Shown: positions 1 through 7,140, numbered from the stretch's first letter. The stretch: DNA of 29,775 nucleotides from CAZUPF01 sp964622035 (GCA_964622035.1 CAZUPF010000004.1:1-29775), one strand, 5' to 3'. A program made the numbers and translations. Notes: generated by a model from the sequence alone, not told the origin.

Positions 1-74
1 TGGTTGGGAGGCTAGGATTCGAACCTAGGTTGGCGGGATCAAAACCCGCTGTCCTACCACTAGACGACCTCCCA
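1..74 (-). tRNA. tRNA-Gln (anticodon TTG)
   Basis: The minus strand folds into a full cloverleaf. The acceptor TGGGAGG pairs with CCTCCCA, the anticodon stem GCGGG/CCCGC encloses loop TTTTGAT (anticodon TTG), and the T-arm has GGTTCGAATCC. CCA is encoded at 3-1. The gene lies nine bases after the stop of the GIY-YIG gene on the same strand and is probably cotranscribed with it. Confidence 0.96.
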
Positions 75-83
75 ATGAAACAG

Positions 84-347
84 TCAGCCCCCACCTTCCA
101 AGTAACCCTTGAGTTTACCCTTCAAAATTTCCTTTCCGTAACCAGATTTATAAAATCTTTCAGCCCTCGAGGCATCCTCTTTGTGCAAGTAGGCCTCGTA
201 GAAGATTAACTCAAAAGGCCTATTGTCCCGAGTATATTTTCCGCCTAATCCTTCGTTATGCTCCTTAAACCGTCGGCGCAGATTACCGGTCGCACCAACA
301 TACAGGCGGCCATTTCTCAGAGACTGCAAAATGTAGCAGTACCACAT
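84..347 (-). CDS. GIY-YIG nuclease domain protein (UPF0213/YhbQ-like)
   Basis: This 87-residue protein is a single GIY-YIG domain: WYCYIL near the N-terminus, then LYVGAT, and RRRFKEHN with the expected arginine. That is the usual size of the free-standing UPF0213 family, related to the SLX1 and homing endonuclease nuclease domains; the substrate of this subfamily is not well defined. I place the start at the ATG at 347, because the family begins at MWY. An in-frame GTG at 368 would add only residues translated from tRNA-like sequence. There is no SD. The ATG follows directly on the anticodon loop of a broken tRNA-Gln 5' half (348-416), and the stop is nine bases before the intact tRNA-Gln. 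The gene may therefore belong to a small mobile cassette aimed at tRNA-Gln. The domain call is firm; the mobility is inference. Confidence 0.9.
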   Translation of the reverse strand: MWYCYILQSLRNGRLYVGATGNLRRRFKEHNEGLGGKYTRDNRPFELIFYEAYLHKEDASRAERFYKSGYGKEILKGKLKGYLEGGG

Positions 348-416
348 ATTAAAGTCCGCTGTCCCCACCTCTTCGGTGGGTCGCCGGAGAGGCGACTACC
401 ACTAGACAACCTCCCA
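348..416 (-). pseudogene. broken tRNA-Gln 5' half with a 32-base insertion
   Basis: Read on the minus strand, 416-396 matches the first 21 bases of the intact tRNA-Gln with one change (C to T). A 32-base insertion follows at 395-364. The match then resumes as GACAGCGG, followed by ACTTTAAT, which corresponds to the end of the anticodon stem and the loop (TTTTGAT in the intact gene). The 3' half is absent: the GIY-YIG start codon comes next. No complete tRNA can form. It could be a relic of insertion at the anticodon loop or a tRNA-like leader of the GIY-YIG mRNA. Confidence 0.8.
364..396 (-). other. two tandem hairpins inserted in the D-arm of the broken tRNA
   Basis: GTCGCC (396-391) pairs with GGCGAC (385-380) around the loop TCTCC. 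CCACC (379-375) pairs with GGTGG (369-365) around the loop GAAGA. The two stems abut and make up essentially the whole insertion in the D-arm of the tRNA-Gln half. Whether they act in RNA folding or in DNA mobility cannot be told. Confidence 0.7.
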
Positions 417-428
417 AAGCGCAACCCT

Positions 429-434
429 ATTATA
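429..434 (-). promoter_or_regulatory. -10 box for the tRNA-Gln/GIY-YIG cassette
   Basis: A consensus TATAAT on the minus strand ends about 12 bases before the first base of the tRNA-like leader (416). Transcription would begin near 422. No good -35 box is seen at 17 bp. The palindrome at 463-482 lies just upstream of where the -35 would be. Confidence 0.55.
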
Positions 435-462
435 CCTCAAAACCCCACCACCCACCCACACA

Positions 463-482
463 GCAATATGTTAACATATTGC
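463..482. promoter_or_regulatory. 20-bp perfect palindrome, putative operator copy 1
   Basis: GCAATATGTTAACATATTGC is identical to its reverse complement. Its 18-bp core is repeated at 1040-1057 in the promoter of the TrpR-like gene. The two copies bracket that gene, as expected for operators of its product. This copy lies upstream of the -10 box of the tRNA-Gln/GIY-YIG cassette. Confidence 0.7.
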
Positions 483-545
483 ACTGCCGCAACACCCCAA
501 CTGCAACACACACACCACGGATAGGAAAAGCACGCGGAAAAAGCC

Positions 546-1025
546 CTAACTCTCTATCAACTCCTCGATATACGGGTGGCGGTTGGTCCGTTTATACTCT
601 CCCAACAGGCCGGCCCAAAAAACCCCACCTTTGAGCCGCCGCAAAAAAGCCTTGCGGGACGCTAGGGTAAGCTTATCATCCAGCTCATCTTCAGTTAATT
701 GGTTCGGCGAAATTTTTTCTAGGGCTAGACGGATCGGCTCGGAAGATTTATACCAACTGGCGATCGTGGTCACCGTCCGACTTGAACAACCAACCTTCTT
801 GGCAATCTTTTCATAACTAAGATCAGTTTTATAAAGATAGAGAATAATATGCCAACGTTGTAGAATTGCCCGCCGCTCGTAGTCAGATAGCAGACCACCG
901 ATAAAATCGGCCGTATCCTGAACCGTATCTGCCTGAAACAGCGCCTCAACCAAGGTGAAAAAGCGCGTGTCGAACCACGCCCGCCCGCGATCAATCTTTC
1001 TTGTTTTGAAATTGGTCGGAACCAT
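546..1025 (-). CDS. TrpR/YerC-YecD family DNA-binding regulator
   Basis: This protein of about 159 residues has an all-helical TrpR-superfamily fold. The middle contains the YerC/YecD-like stretch with LLSDYERRAILQRWHIILYL, followed by the helix-turn-helix YEKIAKKVGCSSRTVTTIASW, which should contact DNA. The C-terminal ~50 residues extend beyond the core domain. I chose the ATG at 1025 over the GTG at 1037, because a promoter (TTGTGC, 17 bp, TATTGC) would start RNA near 1032. The core promoter contains a perfect palindrome, which suggests autoregulation. A second copy lies downstream of the gene. The family includes the Trp repressor, but the ligand here is unknown and no trp genes are nearby. 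The GTG start would add four residues. Confidence 0.88.
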   Translation of the reverse strand: MVPTNFKTRKIDRGRAWFDTRFFTLVEALFQADTVQDTADFIGGLLSDYERRAILQRWHIILYLYKTDLSYEKIAKKVGCSSRTVTTIASWYKSSEPIRLALEKISPNQLTEDELDDKLTLASRKAFLRRLKGGVFWAGLLGEYKRTNRHPYIEELIES

Positions 1026-1038
1026 GCCTTGCGTCACA

Positions 1039-1067
1039 GCAATATGTTAACATATTGTTGTGCACAA
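1039..1067 (-). promoter_or_regulatory. putative promoter of the TrpR-like gene
   Basis: On the minus strand TTGTGC (1067-1062) is 17 bp from TATTGC (1044-1039). The spacer and -10 are filled by the palindrome at 1040-1057, so a bound repressor would block polymerase. The boxes are weak matches. Confidence 0.45.
1040..1057. promoter_or_regulatory. 18-bp perfect palindrome, putative operator copy 2
   Basis: CAATATGTTAACATATTG is the exact core of the palindrome at 463-482. It lies 14 bases before the ATG of the TrpR-like gene and overlaps its presumed promoter, the classical place for an autoregulatory operator. Confidence 0.75.
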
Positions 1068-1171
1068 AACAGCAAGCAAAAAGGCATAAACTGGGGAAAG
1101 TTGTTGCTGGCGCGTGTATGTATATGCGTATGTGCGTACGTATAGGAAAAGGTGAGGGTTCTAATTGTGCC

Positions 1172-1633
1172 TTAAAACACTACCGCGTCGCCAACCGCGA
1201 TTTCCAGACGCGCCACTGTTCCCGAGTTTACTTCCAAAACAGCGTCAAATTTCTCCCGGGGAGTAATCCTTTTCAAAGGTGGGTAGTCCTCTGGGCGGAC
1301 ATCGGGTAGAATCTCTACCACCCGGCCGCCGCGAAGCCACACAAAATCGAGCGGAATCAGCATCCCCCGCATACAAAAAGGGTAGTGTCCGGCGCGCAAA
1401 TAAGTAAAAAGCATTCCTTGGTTTTCCAAAAGCTCCGGCCGACCAGAAAGACCGCGGTACTTCTTGGCAAATGTATCAGCCACCTCAACCAAAATCTCGG
1501 CCCGGCCGACCCGCAAAAGCTCTAGCTCCCGCTTAGCACCGAGAGTAGGGGAGGGGTTGCGCCGCAGCAGAAACTGAAAAACAAATAAGCCCGCGAGGAC
1601 AAGAGCGACGGAGATGGATTCGGTGGGAGTCAT
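1172..1633 (-). CDS. DUF192 family protein, membrane anchored
   Basis: A 153-residue protein with one N-terminal membrane segment (about residues 6-24) followed by a DUF192 domain facing the outside. The family pattern is clear: an early RGLSGRP region, then MLFTY, then FCMRGMLIPLDFVWL, which corresponds to the family's F-W-M-K-N-T-x-I-P-L-D core, and a C-terminal AVLEVNSGTVARLEIAVGD. The role of DUF192 is not established. Its start overlaps the stop of the upstream 126-residue gene by four bases (ATGA arrangement at 1630-1633), so the two are translationally coupled. No separate promoter is seen. Confidence 0.88.
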   Translation of the reverse strand: MTPTESISVALVLAGLFVFQFLLRRNPSPTLGAKRELELLRVGRAEILVEVADTFAKKYRGLSGRPELLENQGMLFTYLRAGHYPFCMRGMLIPLDFVWLRGGRVVEILPDVRPEDYPPLKRITPREKFDAVLEVNSGTVARLEIAVGDAVVF

Positions 1634-1995
1634 TTCTTGGAACTAAGGAGTTTGAAAATATGACCGCTGTCACAGAGCTGGTGCTGCACACGGGACCCAG
1701 TTTCAGCATCGAGGTATTCCTCCCCCTCCTGAGCTTCCCCAAGTAAAACCGTGCCTACCAAAACAGTCAGCAGGTCGCCCAAAACCGCCTCTCCGCTCTG
1801 CTCATCCCGGCTGGTCAGTTGGCGCTTCTCCAAAGAGGATAGCCCACGCTCAAGTTCTTCCTCCGAAAAAGTATCCCAGGAAACCCCCAACCGATCCAAC
1901 CCCTCCTTGGGAACCACCTTATCGGGGCTGGTTTCGATCATCATCAGCAAGGACAGTAGCTCTTCGTGTGTTAGTTCCAGTGAAGATTTGTTCAT
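1630..1995 (-). CDS. small acidic protein of unknown function
   Basis: A protein of about 121 residues, soluble and rich in Glu and Leu, with no signal peptide or membrane segment. I recognise no family. It appears helical, with LTHEELLSLLMMIE and a repeated pattern of short amphipathic helices. It is the first gene of a two-gene unit with the DUF192 protein, overlapping it by four bases. The ATG at 1995 is preferred; a GTG at 2010 would add five residues. Neither has an SD. A weak promoter (TTGGCG, 17 bp, CTTATG, ending at 2012) would fit the ATG. Confidence 0.65.
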   Translation of the reverse strand: MNKSSLELTHEELLSLLMMIETSPDKVVPKEGLDRLGVSWDTFSEEELERGLSSLEKRQLTSRDEQSGEAVLGDLLTVLVGTVLLGEAQEGEEYLDAETGSRVQHQLCDSGHIFKLLSSKK

Positions 1996-2086
1996 GAGTT
2001 CGGAGGACACTCATAAGCTCTAAGCTCGAATACTCGCCAAGGGCTATCGAATTGCCCCCCTCCGCCCCAAGAGTCTGGGGCTATGG

Positions 2087-2161
2087 TGGAGGCGCGGGAG
2101 GGAATCGAACCCTCGCATTGTGGTTTTGCAGACCACGGCGTTTCCACTTCGCCACCGCGCC
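2087..2161 (-). tRNA. tRNA-Cys (anticodon GCA)
   Basis: The acceptor GGCGCGG pairs with CCGCGCC, the discriminator is T as usual for Cys, and CCA is encoded at 2089-2087. The anticodon loop is CTGCAAA. A second CCA follows directly at 2086-2084. A -10 box TAAAAT at 2176-2171 precedes it. Confidence 0.96.
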
Positions 2162-2170
2162 ACTACCCAT

Positions 2171-2176
2171 ATTTTA
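2171..2176 (-). promoter_or_regulatory. -10 box for tRNA-Cys
   Basis: TAAAAT on the minus strand ends ten bases before the tRNA-Cys 5' end, just after the stop of the thioredoxin-like gene. No clear -35 is visible. Confidence 0.45.
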
Positions 2177-2201
2177 CCAAAATCAAGGGAAAAGGGCGAA
2201 C

Positions 2202-3281
2202 TTATTCGCCACATCCGCCCGCGGCGGCTGGGGAGGTATCCTCACCGAGAACTTGCGCACAGACCTCGGGCGCCGTTTCAAACGCGCCGCAGATCGCCTG
2301 CTTGTAACCTTCCAAAGTTCGGTCGCCATCATAAATCATCCCATTGATAACTAGAGTAGGGGAACCCATTATATTCACCCTCTCTTGAGGATTGTCACCC
2401 TCGTCAAGATGCCGTGCAGGATTCTGAACCGGGTATATAGCCTTGGTAAGCGCAACTTCCGCATCCAGTAAACTCTGAAACTCACCTGCTTGACAACTCT
2501 TAATCTTTGAAGTGTCAACCCCCACACCACGGGCAATATCCTCCCACTTCGTATCGATATTTCCGGCTGTCACATCCCCATCAGGAGGGGTAGCCCTCTT
2601 ATTGACAGCGCTCACAAAATCCCAAAGCTTACCGGGTTGGTATTTCTCAACACAAAGCTCCCTTATACCCTGATGGACCTCCCCGACCCCATGCATTGCG
2701 CAATACTTACTCTCCGCATCAATACAGTAGCTCGGACCACCGCCCTGGTAGTTCTCGTAGAGAACATAATGCACCTCGATCTCCGCTGTGTCCCCCAAAA
2801 GTTCGGCCACTGGCTTCATTAGATCTTCCGCCTGAGTCCCGTGAGGGCAAAAAGCCATCGAGAAAAGATAAACCTCCGGCTCGGCACTCTTAGGAATATC
2901 TTGGGTGGGGGCAACCTCCCCAGCCGGCGCGTCCACCTCAGCCCCAGCCACCGCCCCCATCTCCATCGGGCTCGGGAAGAAGGTAGAAAAATCTTTGCTC
3001 ATGTAGGAAGTAACCTCCCGACCGGCAACCGCAATCGTCATTTTGTACAGGCCTTGCTCCTCAGTAACCTCCCCAACCACCACCTCGGTGCCCGGCTGAA
3101 CAAGGGCCGCATTGATAAACTCAACAGCCTTACCCTTGGCCATCTCCGCCTCCTCCGCCGATAAGGTACCCCCACCCGAACGAAGAAAAGGAATCTCCGC
3201 AAAACCGGCCGTGTAAACAGACGCTCCCAGAGAGGCAACGAGGAGTAAGATGAGAATAGTAAGAGTCTTAGTAGTGGACAT
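2202..3281 (-). CDS. extracytoplasmic thioredoxin-fold protein with single-Cys CPHG site
   Basis: A 359-residue protein with an N-terminal signal anchor (about residues 7-25), a variable Ala/Glu/Pro-rich linker to about 132, and a thioredoxin-like domain to about 335. The usual CxxC is reduced to FCPHG (Cys145). Further cysteines occur at 186, 194, 210, 263, 331 and 341, and a GGCGE tail carries Cys357. The cis-proline loop GSPTLVING is intact (Pro308). The segment with YCAMHG and IRELCVEKY recalls GILT/DsbA-like proteins. It probably works in thiol chemistry outside the membrane, perhaps using inter-loop cysteines. A TGATACATT element (about 3302-3294) lies a few bases upstream, giving a very short leader. 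The CPxG form appears to be a known variant in this lineage; the exact reaction is not known. Confidence 0.82.
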   Translation of the reverse strand: MSTTKTLTILILLLVASLGASVYTAGFAEIPFLRSGGGTLSAEEAEMAKGKAVEFINAALVQPGTEVVVGEVTEEQGLYKMTIAVAGREVTSYMSKDFSTFFPSPMEMGAVAGAEVDAPAGEVAPTQDIPKSAEPEVYLFSMAFCPHGTQAEDLMKPVAELLGDTAEIEVHYVLYENYQGGGPSYCIDAESKYCAMHGVGEVHQGIRELCVEKYQPGKLWDFVSAVNKRATPPDGDVTAGNIDTKWEDIARGVGVDTSKIKSCQAGEFQSLLDAEVALTKAIYPVQNPARHLDEGDNPQERVNIMGSPTLVINGMIYDGDRTLEGYKQAICGAFETAPEVCAQVLGEDTSPAAAGGCGE

Positions 3282-3406
3282 GGTCTCCGTGCCAATGTAT
3301 CACAAACACCAACCGATTTCTAGGGAGTACCCCCGAACACCAGCGAAAGTAAAAAAGAGAAGGCACCCCAGCAAAATCTGCCGAGATGCCCAAAACAGAG
3401 GCCTGC

Positions 3407-4114
3407 CTAGAACCCAAGGTGCATAAAAGCCAAAACGATAAAGAGCAGACCGTCAACGAAAACGTGAAGCGCGGAACGCACCACCGCACTTCGGGAGTTG
3501 ACATACAAAATGGCAACGCCGTCGGCAAGCGCCAGCACCATCACACCGGTGCTCAAAAGGATGTACGGCGCGTAGGCTAGCTGAATCTGGGCAAGGTAGA
3601 TCACAAGAACAACCCCGGCAATCACCGCCCTCATCACGGAGCGCGCACCACCGAGCCAATGAGGCCACTCTGACTCGACCGGGCCTCCCCACAATCTTGT
3701 GGTCCCTGAGATGCCACCGATAGAAACTATGGCCGCGACCGCGCCCACCCCAGCCAAGAGCACTGGCGTAACCAGCCCGTAGAGCTCTCCCCGCATCACC
3801 GTGTCAAATAGCGCACCACTTGAGGAGGCCAGCAGCGGCACACTTCCCAAACTCACCAACCACGACCGCGGCCTCGCCCCCTCCACTAGAGCACAGAGAA
3901 GAATCATGGTCCCGACAAGGCCGAGCAACGCCCAGGGGCCGGCCGGCGGCCCCCAACTTTCCGGGTAGCGCACCCGAGCCGTCGCCCGGGCCAGCCAAAA
4001 CATCCCCCCCGCCAGGAGAAAGACGGTACCCAGAGGTACCAGTCGCGCCCAAATCCGGCCTTCCCCGTAAGCCGAGTCCCACCGCCCAAAAAGTCTCCGT
4101 ACACTTCCAACCAT
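3407..4114 (-). CDS. polytopic membrane protein of unknown function
   Basis: A 235-residue protein made mostly of hydrophobic helices. I count about six or seven membrane segments, around residues 25-45, 62-81, 89-110, 113-137, 160-180, 184-205 and 214-233. It is unusually rich in Gly, Val and Ala, and charged residues are confined to short loops. No catalytic motif is recognised. Unlike most genes around it, it has a strong SD (AAGGAGG on the minus strand near 4127-4121) at good distance from the ATG, so the start is well supported. It lies between argS and the thioredoxin-like gene, all on the minus strand, but 133 bases after argS and with its own leader. Confidence 0.72.
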   Translation of the reverse strand: MVGSVRRLFGRWDSAYGEGRIWARLVPLGTVFLLAGGMFWLARATARVRYPESWGPPAGPWALLGLVGTMILLCALVEGARPRSWLVSLGSVPLLASSSGALFDTVMRGELYGLVTPVLLAGVGAVAAIVSIGGISGTTRLWGGPVESEWPHWLGGARSVMRAVIAGVVLVIYLAQIQLAYAPYILLSTGVMVLALADGVAILYVNSRSAVVRSALHVFVDGLLFIVLAFMHLGF

Positions 4115-4247
4115 CTCTCACCTCCTTGGCCCTTTGGCCCATGTTTATCTAGAGTGCCAGTTAGTAACAGAAAAAGAATAACAGGGGAGTATCGTTTTTA
4201 CAAGTTATGAGACTAGAGACTAACACCCTACTCAGGGGACCCGATAG

Positions 4248-6128
4248 TCAAACCTTTTCCGGGGTGGGGATACCGAGAAGCCCCAAACCGTTGGCCAGCA
4301 CCTGCGCCACCGCCGCGGTTAGCGCGGCGCGAAATGCGCTAGTTGCTTCCTCCTCGGGAGTGATAATTCGGTGCTTACTGTAGAAAGAATTGAAACGCTG
4401 AGCCAACTCGAAGAGAAAGTTACACAACAAGTTCGGAGCATACTGCTCCGTCGCCTTCTCCACCACCTCCGGGAAGCGGTAAAGCCAACGCAAAACAGCC
4501 AATTCCTCCTCATTAAGCTTCGCCGCCGCGTGGGGTTCTTCGGCAGATCCTGCCCCTGCCGCCGCTTTGGCCAAAACGCTCACACACCGAGCATGTGTAT
4601 ACTGCAAATACGGCCCCGAATTGCCCTCCAAATTAACCGACTCCTCCAAACCAAATTGAATATTCTTCGTCCGTTCATGATTGAGCAAACCGTACTTAAC
4701 CGCGCCCAAAGCCAACTGCTCGGAAACCACCGCCCGCTCCGCCGCTGGCAACTCGTCGCCAGTGCGGGAAGACGCGCTGTCCATAATCTCCCGCACCTTC
4801 CCACAAAGCGAATCCAACAGCTCGTCCGCGGTAACCACCGTCCCCGTCCGACTACTCATCCGCCCCCCACCCTTGAGAGTCACATAGCCATAATTGAGAT
4901 GGAGATAATCCTCCCGCTTGCCGATCCCCAGCTGCTCACACATCGTGAAAAGCTGCCGCAGGTACAAGAGCTGGTCGTTACCAATGCACCAGATATAACG
5001 AACCGAGGGAAATCTCTCCTGCTTCTCCTGAGTCAGCTTCAAATCAAAAACGGCATACAAAGCGGTGCCGTCGGACTTTATCACCGCCAGGTCCGGAAGA
5101 TTGTAATCGCCAAGGTTACTGGCAATCGCCCCCTCGCTTTTCCGAAAAACACCTTTTTCTAGACCCGCCTCAACCAGCTTCTTCCCTCCGCGGTAAAGAG
5201 CACTCTCGTACCAAATATGATCGTGGCGACTACCAATACGCTCGTAGGTTACCGCCTGCCCCGCCAGACCCCAATCAATAACTTGGCGCCAAAGCTTTCG
5301 CACCTTTTCGTCCTCCGCCTCCCACTCTTGGAGCATCTCCCGCACCTGCTCGCGCACCCCCTCAACCTCCTTCTCCGCCCGGTCGCCAAGAGCGTAGAAA
5401 TAGAGATCGAGATAATCACTTTTGGCCACCCCCAAGTCATCGGGAGCTAGCCAGTTCTCGGGGGCCGCAACCCATTGCGCCAAGAGCTCGCGCCACTCAG
5501 CATCCGCGGAAATTCGCGCCACATCCTCGGCTGAGACAGAGAAACTAGTGATGTCCTCACCCCTCAACCCCAAAGCTTTACGGCCAAAAATCAAGTAGCC
5601 CCACAGCACCCGCGCCACATGAGTACCGCGATCGTTGATGATGCAGTCCAGAGTCACTTCGTAGCCCTGAGATTCAAACAGGCGGGACATGGCCATCCCG
5701 AGAACATTATTGGAAAGGTGCCCAATGTGTAGCGGCTTAAAAGGATCCGGCGAGGTGTGCTCAAGCAGAATATGTTTACCCTCCCCAACAGTACTCGAAC
5801 CATATTTAGCCCCCTGATTGGTGATCGTGGAAACCTCCGCGGACAGCGCCTCCTCGGCAAGATAAAAATTGATAAATCCCGGTGGAGCGACCTCCACCCG
5901 CGTCACAAAATCCAACTGGGGTAAATTGGCCGCAACGCGCTCCGCCAACTCGAGGGGAGACCCACCAACCTCCTTGGCCAAAGCCAGGGCCACATTGCTT
6001 GAGTAATCTCCATGGGCTTCCTGCTCGGGATGCTCCAGCGATACGGGAGCCCCCGCAACCCCACTCTTCTCCAAAGCAGAAGTAAGCGCCGCAATAATTA
6101 ACTCTCTAAAATCGCAAGGACTGCCCAT
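4248..6128 (-). CDS. argS: arginyl-tRNA synthetase
   Basis: A 626-residue class I synthetase that charges tRNA-Arg with arginine in the cytoplasm. The N-terminal Add1 domain covers roughly residues 1-100 (HGDYSSNVALALAKE). The HIGH signature is intact as PLHIGH (His134-His137), after an unusual HTSPDPFK segment. The KMSKS equivalent is RMSSR (423-427) in GGGRMSSRTGTVV, as in other ArgS enzymes that lack a canonical KMSKS. The C-terminal anticodon-binding helices follow, with QYTHARCVSVL and FNSFYSKHRI. Length is slightly above the usual 550-600. A -10-like TATATT (6141-6136) lies seven bases before the ATG with no SD, so the mRNA may be leaderless. A tRNA-Arg(TCG), one of its substrates, is encoded at 6976. 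Confidence 0.97.
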   Translation of the reverse strand: MGSPCDFRELIIAALTSALEKSGVAGAPVSLEHPEQEAHGDYSSNVALALAKEVGGSPLELAERVAANLPQLDFVTRVEVAPPGFINFYLAEEALSAEVSTITNQGAKYGSSTVGEGKHILLEHTSPDPFKPLHIGHLSNNVLGMAMSRLFESQGYEVTLDCIINDRGTHVARVLWGYLIFGRKALGLRGEDITSFSVSAEDVARISADAEWRELLAQWVAAPENWLAPDDLGVAKSDYLDLYFYALGDRAEKEVEGVREQVREMLQEWEAEDEKVRKLWRQVIDWGLAGQAVTYERIGSRHDHIWYESALYRGGKKLVEAGLEKGVFRKSEGAIASNLGDYNLPDLAVIKSDGTALYAVFDLKLTQEKQERFPSVRYIWCIGNDQLLYLRQLFTMCEQLGIGKREDYLHLNYGYVTLKGGGRMSSRTGTVVTADELLDSLCGKVREIMDSASSRTGDELPAAERAVVSEQLALGAVKYGLLNHERTKNIQFGLEESVNLEGNSGPYLQYTHARCVSVLAKAAAGAGSAEEPHAAAKLNEEELAVLRWLYRFPEVVEKATEQYAPNLLCNFLFELAQRFNSFYSKHRIITPEEEATSAFRAALTAAVAQVLANGLGLLGIPTPEKV

Positions 6129-6135
6129 AGGATAA

Positions 6136-6141
6136 AATATA
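6136..6141 (-). promoter_or_regulatory. -10 box for argS
   Basis: TATATT on the minus strand lies seven bases before the argS ATG, implying a leaderless or nearly leaderless transcript. No -35 is evident. Confidence 0.4.
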
Positions 6142-6172
6142 CACGGTAGGGGAGGGGATTGCCACTAGCTGG

Positions 6173-6787
6173 CTAGAAATTCTCGATCGCCCAGATGAAG
6201 TATTCGACCGCTTTAGCCCAGCTACCACCCGCCTCGGTAATACTACGCGGACAATAGCGGGTCATAATCTGCTCCGGAGTCACAAGCCCCTTGTCAATGT
6301 AGTTTTCTTTAAGACCCTTGGCCACAACTTCGATAGCCCCCTGCCAAGTTTCAAACTTCTTGGTGTATCTTGCGTGAATAGCCCAGCCCCAACAGTTGTG
6401 GGAATCATCAGGAATAGTGCGACAGAAGGTAGATTCCTGCCCGGCAATAGCCGGAAGCAGTCGCCAGTCCAAGCCATATGTATCTGCGGTATCAACCATA
6501 AACTGAGCTTGCCCCGCCAACGGCGAGTTGTGGGACTCCAAATATTTCTTGAGGATGAGCGGGCGGGCCTCGCGACGAACAACACTTTCCCCCAGGACGG
6601 CCTCACCGGGTGGGGGGGAGGAAAAAACCGTACTCTTCAGGAGCTGGCCATTTCTGGGTACGCTGACGATCGGCCGGCCAACCGCATAGGAAGCAAAAGT
6701 AATTAAAGCAAAGCTACCGCCGAGGAAGAAAAGGGCAGGAAGAGCCAGAAGAGCGCTGGACTTTGCCAGCCAGGCAGGAAGTTTCAT
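6173..6787 (-). CDS. lysozyme-like cell wall hydrolase, anchored (paralogue 1)
   Basis: A protein of about 204 residues. The N-terminal hydrophobic segment (about residues 10-32) directs it outside. The C-terminal ~115 residues form a lysozyme/lytic-transglycosylase-like domain: SPL at the start, YGLDWRLLPAIAGQESTF with the likely catalytic Glu, then CWGWAIH, FETWQGAIEVV and GLVTPEQIMTRYCPRS. It should cut peptidoglycan glycan strands; the exact bond cannot be read. It is clearly paralogous to the gene at 8847, beyond the tRNA array. The promoter TTGACC, 17 bp, TAGCCT ends at 6797, so RNA would begin at or just before the start. I use the ATG at 6787; the GTG at 6790 is adjacent. Confidence 0.82.
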   Translation of the reverse strand: MKLPAWLAKSSALLALPALFFLGGSFALITFASYAVGRPIVSVPRNGQLLKSTVFSSPPPGEAVLGESVVRREARPLILKKYLESHNSPLAGQAQFMVDTADTYGLDWRLLPAIAGQESTFCRTIPDDSHNCWGWAIHARYTKKFETWQGAIEVVAKGLKENYIDKGLVTPEQIMTRYCPRSITEAGGSWAKAVEYFIWAIENF

Positions 6788-6796
6788 CACGAAGTC

Positions 6797-6825
6797 AGGC
6801 TAGCACGGATATATGGGAAGGTCAA
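6797..6825 (-). promoter_or_regulatory. promoter of lysozyme-like gene 1
   Basis: TTGACC (6825-6820), a 17-bp spacer ending in TGC, and TAGCCT (6802-6797). The start codon follows within ten bases and there is no SD, so the transcript is probably leaderless. Confidence 0.55.
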
Positions 6826-6842
6826 ATTAGCCCCCGGCCGGA

Positions 6843-6871
6843 TTGTCCCACCAGCTGTAGTGTGCTAAAAT
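6843..6871 (+). promoter_or_regulatory. promoter of the tRNA array
   Basis: TTGTCC (6843-6848), 17 bp, TAAAAT (6866-6871) with an extended TGC before the -10. Transcription would begin about eight bases before tRNA-His. Confidence 0.65.
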
Positions 6872-6885
6872 AAGCCCGTCACCGT

Positions 6886-6962
6886 GGTGCTCGTAGCTCA
6901 ATTGGTAGAGCGCCTCCCTGTGAAGGAGGTGGTTGCCGGTTCAAATCCGGTCGAGCACCCCA
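6886..6962 (+). tRNA. tRNA-His (anticodon GTG)
   Basis: The acceptor GTGCTCG/CGAGCAC carries the extra encoded G-1 (6886) opposite C73 that is typical of tRNA-His. The loop is CTGTGAA, and CCA is encoded at 6960-6962. Confidence 0.97.
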
Positions 6963-6975
6963 TCCCGAAAAACAA

Positions 6976-7051
6976 GCGCCTGTAGCTCAATGGATAGAGT
7001 ATCTGGTTTCGAACCAGAGGGTTGGGGGTTCGAGTCCCTCCAGGCGCACCA
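6976..7051 (+). tRNA. tRNA-Arg (anticodon TCG)
   Basis: Acceptor GCGCCTG/CAGGCGC, anticodon loop TTTCGAA in a TCTGG/CCAGA stem, discriminator A, CCA encoded. It is second in the array. Confidence 0.97.
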
Positions 7052-7064
7052 TCAAACTAGACAA

Positions 7065-7139
7065 GCGCCCGTAGCTCAGTGGTAGAGCAATGGCCTCTTA
7101 AGCCATTGGTCGCGGGTTCGAATCCCTCCGGGCGCACCA
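7065..7139 (+). tRNA. tRNA-Lys (anticodon CTT)
   Basis: Acceptor GCGCCCG/CGGGCGC, anticodon stem ATGGC/GCCAT with loop CTCTTAA, CCA encoded. It lies one base before the next tRNA. Confidence 0.96.
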
Positions 7140-7140
7140 G

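Noticed and set aside
2052..2354. Three overlapping plus-strand ORFs near tRNA-Cys
   Set aside because: They are antisense to tRNA-Cys and to the end of the thioredoxin-like gene; the REGIEPSHCGFADHG text is a known tRNA-antisense artefact.
4371..5162. Plus-strand ORF of 263 codons inside argS
   Set aside because: It is a complementary-frame shadow of argS; no family resemblance and no RBS.
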